A stretch of 64,000 nt of DNA from contig JAGUCH010000002.1 in the NCBI GenBank assembly GCA_019096065.1, forward strand, positions 2,120,501-2,184,500. Reading direction: 5' to 3'. The position numbers and the translations under genes were made by a program. Positions 27,689 through 40,191 of this stretch are shown here, piece after piece. The notes below the pieces were generated by a model, which saw nothing but the letters and a program-made list of their open reading frames with translations, did not search any database and was not told the DNA's origin. This DNA is from Paracyclopina nana. Its lineage: Eukaryota; Arthropoda; Copepoda; Cyclopoida; Cyclopettidae. The first letter of the stretch is position 1, and every line of letters starts with the position of its first letter.

Positions 27689-28781
27689 TCAGTTTTTTTC
27701 CATGGTTGTGTCTTTGGTTGTGGCATTGTTGGCAGGGCCAGATGAAGAAGGATTCGTAATTTTGCTGGCAAAGTCGGCAGCATCTTGCGAATCTGACATC
27801 ACCGAATGATTAGAGTCTTCTCCCATCGCACTCAAAGGCGTTTCTGATCTGCAAAAAAAAAAAGCATTTATGAACTTTTATGGCATTGATTTTAGCAAAA
27901 AAAATATATCCTCAAATTTTTAGAACAAGAATAAGCTAAACTGTAAATTGTAACAATGTTAGCATTTGGCAAAAAAAACAAAAAAAAACAGCTTAGAAAA
28001 GATTATCCCAGCATCGGTAGAGCTGGCTGTAATTCTGGTTTTTTTATGATTATCAAGTTTCCAGATTCAAGGAGCAAAGAAAGTACTTAATCAAAGAATA
28101 AAAGGTTTGCCATTTCTGCTTCTGTTTGTTACAGCTCATACGATAAAACATTTTCATGAAGAAAATATGCTTGCAGAGAAATGTTAAGTTTCCTATCATT
28201 TTCCTAAAGCCTTTTAACAATCAAAAGGCCTTGAGAGCAATTTATCATGAGCTTGAATCAATTGGAAAGGTAATGACGAACTTTTGCATTAGCGTTACTA
28301 ACTAACTCTGCTCCTTTGTTCAAGATGAATTTTAGCTTGAGAACATGTTTCAAAACGCTGCTGTAGATGAGAAACCATAGTGTTTACCCTCGACTTTGCG
28401 GTTTACTGCTTGTTGCACTGTTTTGTCCGTTGCTGCTGCTGATAATTGCAACCGCAGACTTGAGCCTTTTACGGTCCGAAGCTGTGGTAGGCACCCACTT
28501 GAGGATTTTCATTGTCGTGTCGGTGATTGTCACCCATTTCTTCTCCCATCTCCTGACCTGAAATTGGTATAGATATCCATAATCATAAGGTTCATCCTTT
28601 CAGTAAATCAATATTATTTTGACAAACTCCTCTGAATGTCAAAAATTTATTTTTGAGATATTTTTGCTTTGAAGCGTCTTACTTTGTCAACAGCTTGCAT
28701 CACTCGCCTCACGTCATCTTTGGTTCGACTCCGAGTCTCTGCTCGACCAGACCGCGACAATTTACCAGGAGTAAAAGACAT
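27689..28781 (-). CDS. BCL7: BCL7-family SWI/SNF (BAF) chromatin-remodelling subunit, 142 aa
   Basis: Three coding exons: 28781-28683, 28557-28388, 27848-27689; 143 codons with stop, phases consistent. The conserved N-terminal BCL7 block is clear: SRSGRAETRSRTKDDVRRVM then VRRWEKKWVTITDTTMKILK and KWVP. After it come a basic stretch, a Ser-rich linker and a short acidic/Ser-Thr tail. The family binds the nucleosome acidic patch side of SWI/SNF remodellers in the nucleus. Length is shorter than vertebrate BCL7A-C (about 200 aa), but the conserved block is complete. The start is supported by the short leader MSFTPGKL directly before the block. The gene is divergent from CCR4, with about 0.6 kb between, so a shared promoter region is likely. 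Confidence 0.93.
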
Positions 28782-29618
28782 TTTCCACAAAAGTTTCTTT
28801 TGTTGATGTTTCAATTCAAAACGAAGCGGCTTGGAAACAGATCGATTAAAAACCCCGAGACACTTTCAAGTTTAATCTCCTCGCTTTAATAATCTTAATA
28901 TCTTATTCAAACTTGAATGGTAGCATTAAGAATTGTAGTAATTCAATTGATGCTGAATATTTAGAAAAAATATTTTTGGTAAGAAAGGCAGTAATCTTTA
29001 ATAAGTTGTGAGCGTAAGCCTGAAGAAAGTATGCACGTTTTTCTTTTCAGAAGGTGCGAAGAGCAACTTTCTCTCTTTCGAAATAAGTCGCAATTCGCGA
29101 TAAATCTCATTTAATTCTTACCAAAGAGACAAAAAACGAAAAGTGCATCGTTTGAACTTTCTGTTATCCTCACCAACTAAGCTCAATATTAGCATAAATC
29201 GGCTAAAAATCAAGAGAGAAGTGCATTTCTTTTTTCCGCTAATGCGCCAAGTGTAAACAAACGTTATATCTATCACTTCCAAACATTACTTCACCTATCT
29301 GGCGTTTTTGCGCATTTTTTGACTGCTTCAACAAATTTGTGTATATCAATTGTTGTGAGTGTTGTGTCTCTGAAAATTACGCGAAAACAACAGGAGTCGA
29401 AATTTCTCCTCGCTGTCTCAGCTGTGAGGAACTTTGGACTCGACGACAATTTGGCGGAATTCCATTCCGAAGCAGAATCATTGCTCTAAACCAAGACTGA
29501 CGCACAACAAAGGTAATTGGCTCTCACGTGACATTTCCAAAGAGATCCCGTAACCATGGATTTTTTCCAGTATTTTCTGTCAACCTGGTGATGCCATCCA
29601 AAGGAAAGGAAGAAAACC
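28782..29618. other. Divergent promoter region of BCL7 and CCR4, with a likely 5' UTR exon
   Basis: The CCR4 side shows a plausible untranslated exon ending at 29512 (CAACAAAG|GTAATTGG) and a 58-bp intron to 29571 (TTTTTTCCAG). No TATA box is evident. Confidence 0.45.
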
Positions 29619-32600
29619 ATGATAATTAATCGTAACAACGAAGAGCTCTCGGAGCATTTTAACCATGGCCGAAATGGGCAGCAAAATTACCGGTTGCTTT
29701 CTCAGGTAAAAAAATCCCTCTGGTTGCTCCGATCCATTTACTAATTGAAGAGAGCTCTGCTTCTGCGTCGCAGATGAGAAAAAGTGCATGTAATCATAGT
29801 TTTCTCGGAAAATGCCATCGTTGTCACATGCGTAATGATGAACTAATTTCAGGAGGAGGTTGCAGCTGGTAAAGAGTCGCATTGGTTCGAGTTGGAGATC
29901 TCGGGATGTGTGCGCAACTTGTCGCCTTCCATGTGGAAGTTGACTCACTTGACCTCACTCTATCTCCACAACAACTCGCTCACCAGGCTCCCCTCGTCCA
30001 TCTCCAGACTCATTCACCTCAAAAAGTTAGATCTCTCCTTCAACAAGCTGAGGTATAATACATGTTTAATCACAGATCCATTAATGCGGATTTTTAATGG
30101 TTTGCTTAGGACGTTGCCGGCTGAAATCGGGGACTTGATTCAGCTTCGTGAGCTGCTACTGGCCAATAACTATTTGCGTCAGTTGCCCTACGAGATGGGA
30201 AAGCTGTTCCAACTCCAGATTCTGGTCATCAAGGGGAACCCTCTGGCCCATGACATCCTGGCTGTTTACAATGAGCACAATGGAACTCGAAAGCTCCTCG
30301 ACTTCATGCTCGACAATCTCCATGGTAAGCCAACTCTAAAGTTTACTTATAATTTTATTCCACCACATTTGAAATGATCACAAGAAAGATAGACGGGTTA
30401 GCATTCTCACACAATTCCCCACCGAGAGCGCACATGCATACATTAGGGTAAAATCAGCTAGAATTTTCTTGAAATCGAAACGGTCGGATCGATGCTAAGA
30501 CTTTTGATAGCTCTCTCCAGGTTTCGCATGGTTGAATCCTTTTTGGGTAGTAGTAGTAGCTCAGTGTGGGTGTAGTCACTACTGAACGAGGACAGCTGTT
30601 CTGGGGTCCAAGACCAGGTTTTCCTCAGGGTTGACTTATGGCAGTGAATCTGTTGGTCGAAGTCATCATCGTCGAGTAGGTCAGTGGGCAAAAGTCTCTC
30701 CTCGTCCCCTCTGCCAATTTCCAATTCATGATCCTCTTGGCCTTCTTCGGACTGGTAGCTGTTTTGAAGAAGTGGCATGGAGAGAGTTTCACTGAGCAGA
30801 GTCTTCATTGGCTGCTGCTCAAGCATTGGCTCCAGTTGAGGCTTGTAACTGGGCTGCCAATGCCAATGACCTGAGCTGAGCACTTGTCCCTCTGCAAAAA
30901 TTCAAAATCTCGAGCCTTTTTCATTTTGTCAAGCCCTTTCGGCTTACCTGAGTTAGAAAATGTCCTCTTTAAGGGCTCCTTGTTGCAGCTAGTTGCTCCA
31001 GGATGTAAGTTGTAGTTGATCAGGGGGATTCCAGTGACTTCCTGGGCTCTTTTGCTCAACTTGCCATCATGCTTGTACAGCCTTTGCCCCACAAATTGGT
31101 GTGGGTGGAGAAGTTTTTCGGCCATTTTCATCCGAGGCTGGTCAAGGACTTGGCCACCAAATTGGAATCAAGCCTGCATGATTTTTTTGTGGGGGGACTT
31201 GATTCAACGATTCAACAAGGATACAACATGAAGAGTCGTTCTCTCCTGGTTTCACTCTCGGGTCTGCTAAGATTGAAAGTGAAATCCTCCAGCTGAAAAC
31301 ACGCGGGGTGAGATTGCGTACACTCTACCCGGGACATGTGTCCCGCCAATCCTGGCGCTCTTTGTCTCCACTATAAGCAATTCTGCTTTTCTAAAAAGGA
31401 TCTAATTTTACTTTTCCATTTTTATGTAGTTTGGTCATCAACTATTTTAACATAGTTCATAGATTTTAAGAAAAAAGTAGAATTCTTTAGTGAATGGACT
31501 CTTGTTTTTAGAGAAAAAGTTTTTTTTAGTAAAAGTGAATTTTTAGCTTAATTTATTGCTTTTTTGGGGATTTTTTGATGTAAAGCAGATCCTACGAGTT
31601 ATCCTTTCAGTAATTTCAACTGTGTCATCTATTATTTATTTTGCATAGACAGAAAGCAAAATTCAGGAGGAATGGGACACCTTGAAGGAACGGGTTCATG
31701 CAAAAGATCAGTTTATAATGAACTGGTTGTTGCAAAATGTTAAAATTACTGATAACTTGCAAACGGGTATGTAAAGAAGGAAAAATTGAAGCAATCATTT
31801 GTTGGTGAAGCTTCTAAAAAAGTCACGAGTAATTGTCCGGGATTGACGAGACACAGGATCTAACATCGACGCAACAACGCACAGAGAGAACTTTGGTGCA
31901 TTTCACTCTCCAGAGTGCGTGAAGTTGACTCCGAAACCACCACCATATTTAGGTCAATAACCTGACACTCGCACACATGCACTTTTCGTAAAGGATACTA
32001 CTACTATTCACACAAAAAAGACACCCAACTTGATGAACCTGAGAAATTTTCTCTTTTTCATCCCCGGCCTCAAAAGAAACTTTTTTCCTTTTTCTTGGAG
32101 AAATCCGCAAGCGATTTGGGCTGGCCAAAAATCATGATTTTTATTATACATGTTTTTTTTTTTCGAATCGTTTCAGTCAGTGCCACAACTCCTCCGCCTC
32201 GGCCATGGTTCACGTGTGCCAATTTGAGCCGAAATCGTCCCAGTGCTGTTTTCTCTGTGATGTGCTACAATGTCCTGTGTGACCGATATGCCACCAGACA
32301 AGTATGACCAACCACTCTCTTTTCCCCTTTTGCAAGCGGAGCTAAATGAACTGATTTCAGATGTACGGCTACTGTCCGCAATGGTCCCTCAATTGGGAGT
32401 ACCGGAAAAAGGGCATTTTGGAGGAGATCCGGAGCTACTCGTAACAGTTGACAGCACTTGCTTTGTATTTATTTATCTATTTTCGATTATCTTAGGGCGG
32501 ACCTGATCACCCTGCAGGAGGTGGAGACTGATCAATTCTACAACTACTTTCACCCCGAGCTGATGAGGGATGGCTACGAGGGCGTGTTCTCGCCCAAATC

Positions 32601-34274
32601 TCGCGCCAAAACCATGAATGAAAACGAGAGAAAGCGCGTCGACGGCTGTGCCATTTTCTTCAAGTACACATTCAATTTACCTGCTTTATACCCACACGCG
32701 TAGTTAAACCCTGCTGCATATTCAGGCCTGCCAAGTTCAAGCTGGTCAAGGAGCAAGTGATAGAGTTCAATCAGGTGGCGATGACTCACGCTCAAGGCTC
32801 AGATGTGATGTTGAACCGGGTCATGACCAAAGACAACATTGCCCTGGCGGTCCTCCTGGAAACCAGGGAGTCCCTGTACGAGGGCCTCTCCTCGGGCTAC
32901 CTCGCCCCGGAGGCCACGTGCCAAAGCATCCTCCTTGCCACCGCGCACATCCACTGGGATCCGGAGTTTTGCGACGTCAAGCTCATCCAGACTATGATGC
33001 TAGTGGATCAGCTCAAGCGGATGGTCGACGACCAGCCCAGGCCGGCCAGTTCAGTCCAGCTCCTGCTCTGCGGCGATTTCAACTCGCTCCCCGACTCGGG
33101 CGTCATCGAGTACATCCAGAACGGCCGCATCCGGGCCGACCACCGGGACTTCAAGAACCTCGCATACAAAAAGTCCCTGTGCAAAATGATCAGCCACAGC
33201 TCGGACGAGGAGAACTACAACCACCAGTTCGCCGTCACCTCGGCCATCAAGCCGGAGGTGATGCCATACACCAACTACACGTATGACTTCAAGGGAATGA
33301 TCGACTACATATTCTATCCGGAGAGAACCATGATTCCATTGGGCTTCCTCGGGCCTGTGGACTCGCATTGGTTGAGGGAAAACAAGGTTGTTGGCTGTCC
33401 GCATCCTCACATGTTCTCGGGTATGTATTGCTTACTTACATCTCAGAGTCAAATACCGTCTTGGGTGAATATAGCAAAAATAGTATTCTCAATGATAAAT
33501 TAGTTGCTCATGAGCCAGAAAGGATCTCGTAATTTGAGGATTAGAGGCCTTTTTTTTTGCTGTCGTGGCATATGAAGTTGAATGAAAGTTAAGTTTGCAA
33601 ATTTTCTGCCATTTTGCTCCGAGTCCCAATCGAGTAAAGCTACTGTAATCACGTAATTTAGAAAGCTGATTGGATGTGTGGTTTCTAGCAAAAAAATTGA
33701 ACAAATATTTCAGCAAGGTGTTTGTTGAAAACTAAACTAAAAAGTGAGGTTTTTTTCGTTTTTCCTCAGTATAAAAAAATGGTGGCTCTTTATCTAGTGA
33801 AGAACCCAAGATAGAAAAATATTGAATTGTAGCTTGGAAAGCTGAGGTATTGAGATAATTCCCAAAAACACTTCGGTCTTATGCGAGAATATCCTTGATG
33901 CATAACAATTGAATTATGTTATAAATCACTTCCTTCAATTTTTGCTTTCTCTCGCATTAAGTAAAAAATGGTAATTAGGGTTGAGAATTTAATTGGCTTT
34001 TTTCCCCTTTGCAGACCACTTTTCGTTGCTTGTGGAGCTGGCCATGCCTTTGCCCCTGGGCAATTTGAATGGCATGACCTCGCCCAATCCCACCTTGCAC
34101 CTCACGAGACAACAACAGCTGCAGCAGCAGCTCCAACAGCTGCACCAACAACAGCAGCAGCAGCAACAGCAACAACACTTCTACAACCCTACTCCAATCT
34201 CCACATCAGCCCAGTACATGAATAATTTCATGAGTTATCCTGGACTGAACAATGGAATGGGAATGCAAAGATGA
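29619..34274 (+). CDS. twin: CCR4/CNOT6-type deadenylase of the CCR4-NOT complex, 609 aa
   Basis: Eight coding exons: 29619-29705, 29853-30052, 30110-30324, 32177-32301, 32361-32440, 32496-32663, 32726-33420, 34015-34274; 610 codons with stop. Residues about 35-165 form leucine-rich repeats (LTSLYLHNNSLTRLPSSI, LRELLLANNYLRQLP) that bind the NOT1/CAF1 side. The endonuclease-exonuclease-phosphatase domain follows with FSVMCYNVLCDRYATRQ, LQEVETDQFY (catalytic Glu), MLNRVMTKDN, HIHWDPE, CGDFNSLPDSG, YDFKGMIDYIFY and SDHFSLL (catalytic His). The enzyme shortens mRNA poly(A) tails in the cytoplasm. The C terminus is unusual: after the nuclease domain there are about 65 extra residues with a Gln-rich tract encoded by CAG/CAA repeats (34110-34175). 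The start ATG is the one that keeps frame with the LRR exon; an upstream ATG at 29591 meets a stop. Confidence 0.95.
30458..31131 (-). CDS. Unknown gene nested in a CCR4 intron (205 aa)
   Basis: Two exons, 31131-30948 and 30891-30458, with a GT-AG intron of 56 bp and consistent phase (206 codons with stop). The N-terminal part has HQFVGQRLYKHDGKLSKRAQ; the C-terminal part is acidic (LLDDDDFDQQ) and ends in LERAIKSLSIDPTVSISRKF. No domain was recognised. The splice-compatible frames and lack of a plus-strand frame over 30458-30890 support reality. More 5' exons could exist, although an in-frame stop lies about 37 bases upstream of the ATG. It is transcribed against its host gene. Confidence 0.5.
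31649..31766 (+). other. Exon-like segment inside the CCR4 intron
   Basis: A good acceptor (TTTATTTTGCATAG) and donor (ACGG|GTATGT) bracket an open frame reading ESKIQEEWDTLKERVHAKDQ and further helical residues. It cannot be a CCR4 cassette: in CCR4's phase it meets a stop. It could belong to a second nested plus-strand gene; a helical frame at about 31230-31310 (KIESEILQLKTRG) may precede it. Confidence 0.35.
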
Positions 34275-34826
34275 TGATTGTTACTCCTCATATTTCAGTA
34301 TTTGACAAAGTCTCACCTCGTTTTCTTAAGTAGCTTAATTGCAACTCACTTTTGGGCGTTTGGCCCACTAGCGCCAATGTCTAAGTCACTCAACTTCTGA
34401 TTTTCTAAATCCTGGTTTCCCTGAAATTATCTCTTTCGTTTTGAAATTCTTAGCTTGACATGGGACTTTGTCAAATAATGTGCTTGTTCAAAAACCTGCA
34501 TTTTGTTTGGCAGAAAAAAAGAGAAACGTACTACCCTTTTATAAATGAAATGAAATCTCAGTCAGTATTTAGAATAGCTGTAATAATGATGTGCGCGAAC
34601 TGAACTCACTAATTATACTATAACTATTTTTTTGTCTTGATGTGATATAGCACAAAAAATGATCCTTTCCAATCATCCTCTCAACTACATCATCACACAA
34701 ATCGTAATAATGAAAGTCATCATTGTTATTTTGCCCCCTTTGTTTCAATTCTTCTGCTACGTATTTTGTAGACATATCAAACGACAACAGTAAAATATAA
34801 GCCGAATTATTATCACTGCTAAATTA
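34275..34826. other. Tail-to-tail spacer of CCR4 and the cadherin-like gene
   Basis: Contains the CCR4 3' UTR (left) and cadherin-like 3' UTR (right). No exact AATAAA was found on either strand. Confidence 0.4.
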
Positions 34827-37800
34827 TCACATTTGGGTTACGTCATCATCGGAATCTTCGCTGCTGCTGTCGTCATCTGTTTTGGCGATCACTTCTGCGT
34901 TTTCGTTGAATTTTATCGTCTTGTCTGCAAGTTTGCCAGATTTTTCAGGTGCCTCCAAGTTTTCAGGTGCAGGTGCTTCCAGAGGTGGAGGGGCAGGTGC
35001 CACTCGTTTTTTACCCTGCTCAGCTTCCATTTGATTGAATATGTAATTTTTGCGAGCCATTGTCCCCGTGAAACGATCCTGATTTTCTTCATTTAGCAAA
35101 TCTTGCACGGAAGACTGAGACAATTTCGAGCTGGAAAAAATACAACTAAATGTCATCCATTTTCATGCGGAAATTTAATTGAGAGATTAACCTCTGTGAT
35201 TTTTTGTGGTACCAAAAGTAGGCTCCATTGGCAATGGCCAAAATGCCAAAAAGAACAGCAAAAACAATCAATAGTGGAAGTAAGGCCGAATTTTCTTCCC
35301 TTTCTTGGCTGAGAATGGGATTAGAAATGCTAAAGTCATCAGTGACTTCCACGCCAACATCAGATCCGCCAATTATTAAATTGGCCTCCTCCCTTGACAA
35401 AAAGTGACCACCATCAATGTCCAATTTATTATCACCCATTTGGTAAACTGTCAAGAAAAGCAATTTTTCATCACCAGTCTCCTTGGTACTTTCTGACTTG
35501 AGGACTCTGAATGACAACTCTGCAAATTTGCTGTCTAATTTTGCCACGATGTCATCATCACTCTCTTCTTTCGAAGCCTTTAATTTGATCTTCATATTGA
35601 TGCTATAAATATTTACTATTTATATTCTGTTACCTTAACAGCGATGATATTTTCCTCTTCAATAGGAGTAATTTTGAAGGTGAACTTGACCGTATTTTTT
35701 CCGTCAGAAACAGAAGCATTTAGCGTTGTCTCCTCAATTTCCCGCAGATATTCCAAATTTCTGCAATGAATGCTACCCAAAAATGCATCAATGTGGAAAT
35801 ACTCATTTTCTTCCATCAGCTCAAATTTCAGTTGGGCATCCTCCATATCAGCGTCAGAAGCTTGGATTTTCCCCAAAGAAAATTGTATGGGATATTGCAA
35901 AAAGACGAAGCTTGGATACCCAAAAACTAGAGACTTGTCCAAAATTTGTGGAGCATGGTTGGAGGCTGGAATGAGGGCAAAAAGTGCGACAGCTTCAGCA
36001 TCGAAATTGTCTCGAATTTCCACTGCAATTTTGGCTGGGTAATTGTCCTCAGTTTCAGTCCAAATGGATCTGCATCGGAATTCCCCAGTGATTTCATTCA
36101 AAGCTATGAAAGGTTGGAAGATGTCTGGGAAAATGCCAGTGATTGAGTATGATGGCCCAGAATTGCACTCTGATCCCGATTGGCTGGAATTCACTTGTCC
36201 ACAGGGGATTGTCGTGGTGTCACCTTCACCACCTTCATTAATTTCGAAACCATCGTAGATCAATTGGTCAAATTCTGACGTGCAATCGATTGGAGAGCTG
36301 CTACTTGTTGAAATGGTGCTAATTGATGTAGTTGTGATTGGATCCTAAAGAAAACTTAATTTCAGCCTTAAAAAGCCTAAATTATTCTATATTATTTAGG
36401 GAGTAGCTCATCCGCCAGATGGAGCTGTGATTTGTGTTTGTTTACAGGGGAAAAACTCTATTCGCACCATTTGTCCGTCAAAAATGCCAAAAAGCATAAT
36501 TAGCTAACAATCCACTTCTGGTACTTTTTCATCTTTTGTAAAAATTACCTCTGTGGTCGTTGTATCATTTGAGTGTTCTGCAGTGATTTTCACCAAAACT
36601 GGAATGGAAGACTTTCTCTCAGGAATGGCATTTTTCTCATAAGCCTAGGGAAAACTGAATTAATAATCATATTTTTTTTTTAGTTTTAAATATGCACCTC
36701 TATGATAAGAATGTCCACTGTGTCCTCAGTGGGCATGGTAATCAAGGACAGCTTTACAGAGTTGTCAGGAAACGTATCCAATTTGTATCTGGCTTCCACG
36801 TTTTCTGACAATTCATATGCAATCACTGCCAAATTATCTGTATCCGTTGCAATGATTTGCCCTTCTTGGGTAATCACGCCAATTTCGTCGAAAGGGCCCA
36901 GATTTTCACTTTTTACGTTAAAATCGGGAGGATAAGCATTAAAGTCATAAGTGAGCTCCACAATTGCATTTCCAAATCTGTCTGGGTTGTTCAATTGATT
37001 GGCCTGTAAATTAGAAAGTAATTTTAAATATTCATTACTTTACTTGGCTCTCATACTTTCAAGATGAGAATTATTCCTTCAGGTGCTAAAATATCTGGGT
37101 TGAAATTCTGGTTGGCGCTAATTTCACCTGAAGATTGGTCCAATTGGAATATTTTTGATTCTGAATAAGAAAAATGCCAATTCAGGTTGAAATCTGTATT
37201 AAAATGTGGCATTACCCAAAATTTCAATATCAACTGGATCATCAAGGTAACCGTCTTGGTCCTTTGCTTCTATTTTGTCAGTAAGAGTAACATTACCATC
37301 CTAATTATGAACAATAGTGGAAATCCTATTATTGCATATAATTTATTTACCCAAGTTAATGTGCCGGCGTATTTTTCTTTTGTAAACTTGGGCCCTAATT
37401 CATCTCCAGGAAAAGTTATGGACACTTGCACAGTCGCTTTCATTTCAGGTTTTTCTCTTTGGTATGCCTAGAATTAATTTCTAATGGCATCATTCAATTC
37501 ATGAATTTCGCAAAATCTTACTTCCACGTCAAATAAAACACTTTTGGCTCTTATGCTCTCCTTTGGGATTTCTCCAATCCACTGAAGTATTCCATCAGTG
37601 GGACCAATTGAAAAGCAGCCTTGGCAGTTACTTGGCTCTAATGGAATTTCGTAGCCTATTTCAGCATTAATGTCAGAGTCTCCATCAAGTGCAAGAATGG
37701 TGAAAAGACTTTGAGGGCTTTGAAACTTTGGATCTTCAATGTGGAAAGTGTAAGAGCTGTTTTCAAAGACAGGCCCCAAATTGTCAACTTGAATGGGAAT

Positions 37801-39823
37801 TTTCAGGGAAGTGAAGGTGGCTTCACTTTTGTTGTTGTAATCAGCTGTAGCTTTAATTGTAAGCACAACCAAGCTCTCCTCGCCCAAAGTTGAATTTTTC
37901 ACGGTGATTTCACAGACATTTTCATCAGCAAGCTCAAAGATTTCTGAGGAAAAGATTCAGTTAATAAATCAGGATTCTTTGAAATAAGCTTATACCAGAG
38001 TCAATCTCGTATACCACGGGTATACTTTCAAACAAGTTGCTCACAGTAGCCTCAATTGGCCCATTTATGACAATCACTTTTTCGCCTGGAGTTGCCTGAA
38101 GAAGAAAAGTCAATAGCAAATATTCTGGACAGAAAATTGTGGCTTAAACCGTGATTTTGATCTGCTCGGCTTCATAGATAGAATTGCTGAATTTCGGCTT
38201 GTATTCATTGCCCAAAATGGCGATAGTCAATGTTGTAGCAGAGCATTGGCTTGGTCCATTTTCCTGGCAAGCCTAGAATCAAATACATTTACAGACAAGA
38301 GTCTCCAATAGGTGGCGCTTTCTTCGATTTTCCGCCCATTCAGCCAACGGCCGTGCAGCCAGCTGGCCGGAAAAAGCCGAAGCGCCACCTGGTGGCAAAA
38401 TAGGGCATTACTTTAAGTTGAGCAATGATGATGTCTGATTCTTGGCAATCCTTCTCAATTGCAGCCTTCCACTTGACCTCACCCGAGTAAGGATCAATTT
38501 CAAAAGATTTCTTGCCTACAATTTATGTTGAAATTATCTAGCTTATTGGAGCTCTGTCATGCTTATTACAAGAATTGTTTGGAAACTCTAGTGAAAATAC
38601 GACCGAATCTCCGTCAGGATCCAGAGCAGAAATTGAAGTGGGTGAAATTGCCAGCACTTTTTCCCCAGAAAATTCTGGGCTTTGCAAAAAGCTGTAGTAG
38701 AAATCCGACTCAAAATTGGGAGGCAGCAAATCTTCTTTCAAAAACTCTATGATTAACTTGGCTTCTTCTGCATTCCCATCTTGATCCTGCAAATTGGATT
38801 CATCAAATTTGGCAAACGCATCAATTAGATCTACATTGAATGTACTTTTGCTACAAGTGTCACTGTGTAGGGTGAAATGACTCCTTGTGGTATGTCAGTA
38901 TTCAGAACCAATTCGAATTTGTAAGCATCCAGATTGCCTGAATTTCCCAATGAGGAGCAAAACTCGGATGGCTTTTCCACTTTTTCACTCAGCATTGGAG
39001 CAGCAAATAAATTCTCTGAATCTATTAATAAAATTTCTATGAGGACTCAAAATAAGAAACTCGAAACGCTAACCTGAAATTTCTCCGATAATGTTCCCCA
39101 TTTGTTCTCCGTTGCTTTCCCTGTCAATGTCTTGCACCAGGATTGAGCCAAGCTGATTTGGATACACATTCAGTAAATTGACTCCACTGGGCAATCTTCT
39201 TGAAACATTCACCAATTTGTATTCAGGCTTGTCAAATTGAGGTGGACGATTGTTTTCGACCTTGATAAAGATCTAGAATAATAAATAGCCATTTTTGTGC
39301 TTTTAATAATCTTAAAAAAATATTATAGTAATCACCTTTCCTGTCTCTGTTGTTCCATCTGTGCAAGAAATCAGAAATTCCCCAGGCAAGTAGAGATCAA
39401 TGCCCGAACTTTCTACATCAACAAGCTAAAAAATGCACCATTTAGCCAATCTAATTTTTTAAATGTAGTTTTTATAAAATTACACAGTCTGCAGAGTCTG
39501 AGAGTTCCTCAATGATTTCCACTGCAATGAAGTCGGCCTCTGAAATGAGCTTTACATATTTAGCAGCTGTAGGATTTGCAGTTCTCCATTCTAATGCTAA
39601 AAAAAGACAATTTAAAGCTACAAAGGGATCAACTAGCTTTTTTTAGATGCTCACATGCTACAGCACTTGTGTTGGTTTTCAAGAACAAATCGCCAACTTT
39701 CCCAGTCTCATCGATGAATGAATTTGTCCACAGGGAGCCACATTCATCATCGCCCAGAATCGCAGAGGGGAAGAAAGACAGCGGAATTATTGCCACCATC
39801 CAAATGAGGGCGATAGCTGTCAT
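34827..39823 (-). CDS. Cadherin-like single-pass receptor, 1277 aa
   Basis: Eighteen coding exons: 39823-39655, 39596-39484, 39425-39336, 39272-39074, 39021-38846, 38786-38570, 38515-38412, 38272-38150, 38095-37996, 37943-37522, 37467-37351, 37300-37216, 37160-37057, 37003-36698, 36644-36549, 36344-35634, 35589-35192, 35130-34827; all GT-AG with phases adding to 1278 codons. Signal peptide IALIWMVAIIPLSFF. The ectodomain shows degenerate cadherin repeats with calcium-type motifs such as VQDIDRES, LDPDGDS, KDQDGNA-like, LALDGDSD and ASDADMED. A membrane helix (LLPLLIVFAVLFGILAI) lies near residue 1150, then YHKKSQ and a 101-residue tail with Pro-Glu repeats and an acidic end DSDDDVTQM. No catenin-binding motif was seen, so a non-classical cadherin or protocadherin role is likeliest. 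Assignment to a named subfamily is not possible here. Confidence 0.85.
36412..36425 (+). promoter_or_regulatory. CTCF-like motif (weaker)
   Basis: CCGCCAGATGGAGC in a cadherin-like intron fits the vertebrate CCASYAGRKGG pattern but lacks the GCGC end. Confidence 0.3.
38305..38319 (+). promoter_or_regulatory. CTCF-like core motif, left member of an inverted pair
   Basis: CCAATAGGTGGCGCT in the 139-bp intron 38273-38411. Confidence 0.5.
38381..38396 (-). promoter_or_regulatory. CTCF-like core motif, right member of an inverted pair
   Basis: Minus strand reads GCCACCAGGTGGCGCT, a full match. It faces the motif at 38305-38319 across about 60 bp. Confidence 0.55.
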
Positions 39824-40159
39824 TCTCAAGCACTGCTGTCATTCAATCACGATAGCTGACAAATAGCACGTAATCTTTGCCAGCAATATAATACATAGAT
39901 AAGCGCATATAATATCGAATTTATCAAACAAAAGCTATGCAACTAGGACAATGATTTCTCTTAATCAAACTATTTTTTAGCAACTTTTTTGAACCTAAGC
40001 TTAAAATTGTCTGGATAAAAAATTGGCTCGATTCGTAGCTTGTACGGTTAACGCAATCCGGTTTTGCTGCTGTTGCAGTTGGCAGAGTAAGTCATTGCAG
40101 TTTTTTTCTTTCCGGGATTGAAGTGTCCATTACGAGGATTAATTGATGAGTTTTGGGTG

Positions 40160-40191
40160 TCGTCGTCGTCGTCGTCCTCGTCGTCGTCGTT
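40160..40191. repeat. CGT trinucleotide repeat
   Basis: Ten near-perfect CGT units with one CCT interruption. Confidence 0.85.

Noticed and set aside
31016-31296. Two plus-strand frames of 71 and 75 codons
   Set aside because: They overlap the nested gene's first exon antisense and could not be joined into a model; only the segments noted in the findings are kept as possible.
32918-33410. Long frames in other phases over the CCR4 nuclease exon
   Set aside because: Shadows caused by high GC third-base use in that exon; the true frame shows catalytic motifs.
35590-35633. 44-bp intron in the cadherin-like gene as a sequencing artefact
   Set aside because: Splice sites, phase and the protein reading all fit an ordinary very short intron, so no frameshift needs to be assumed.
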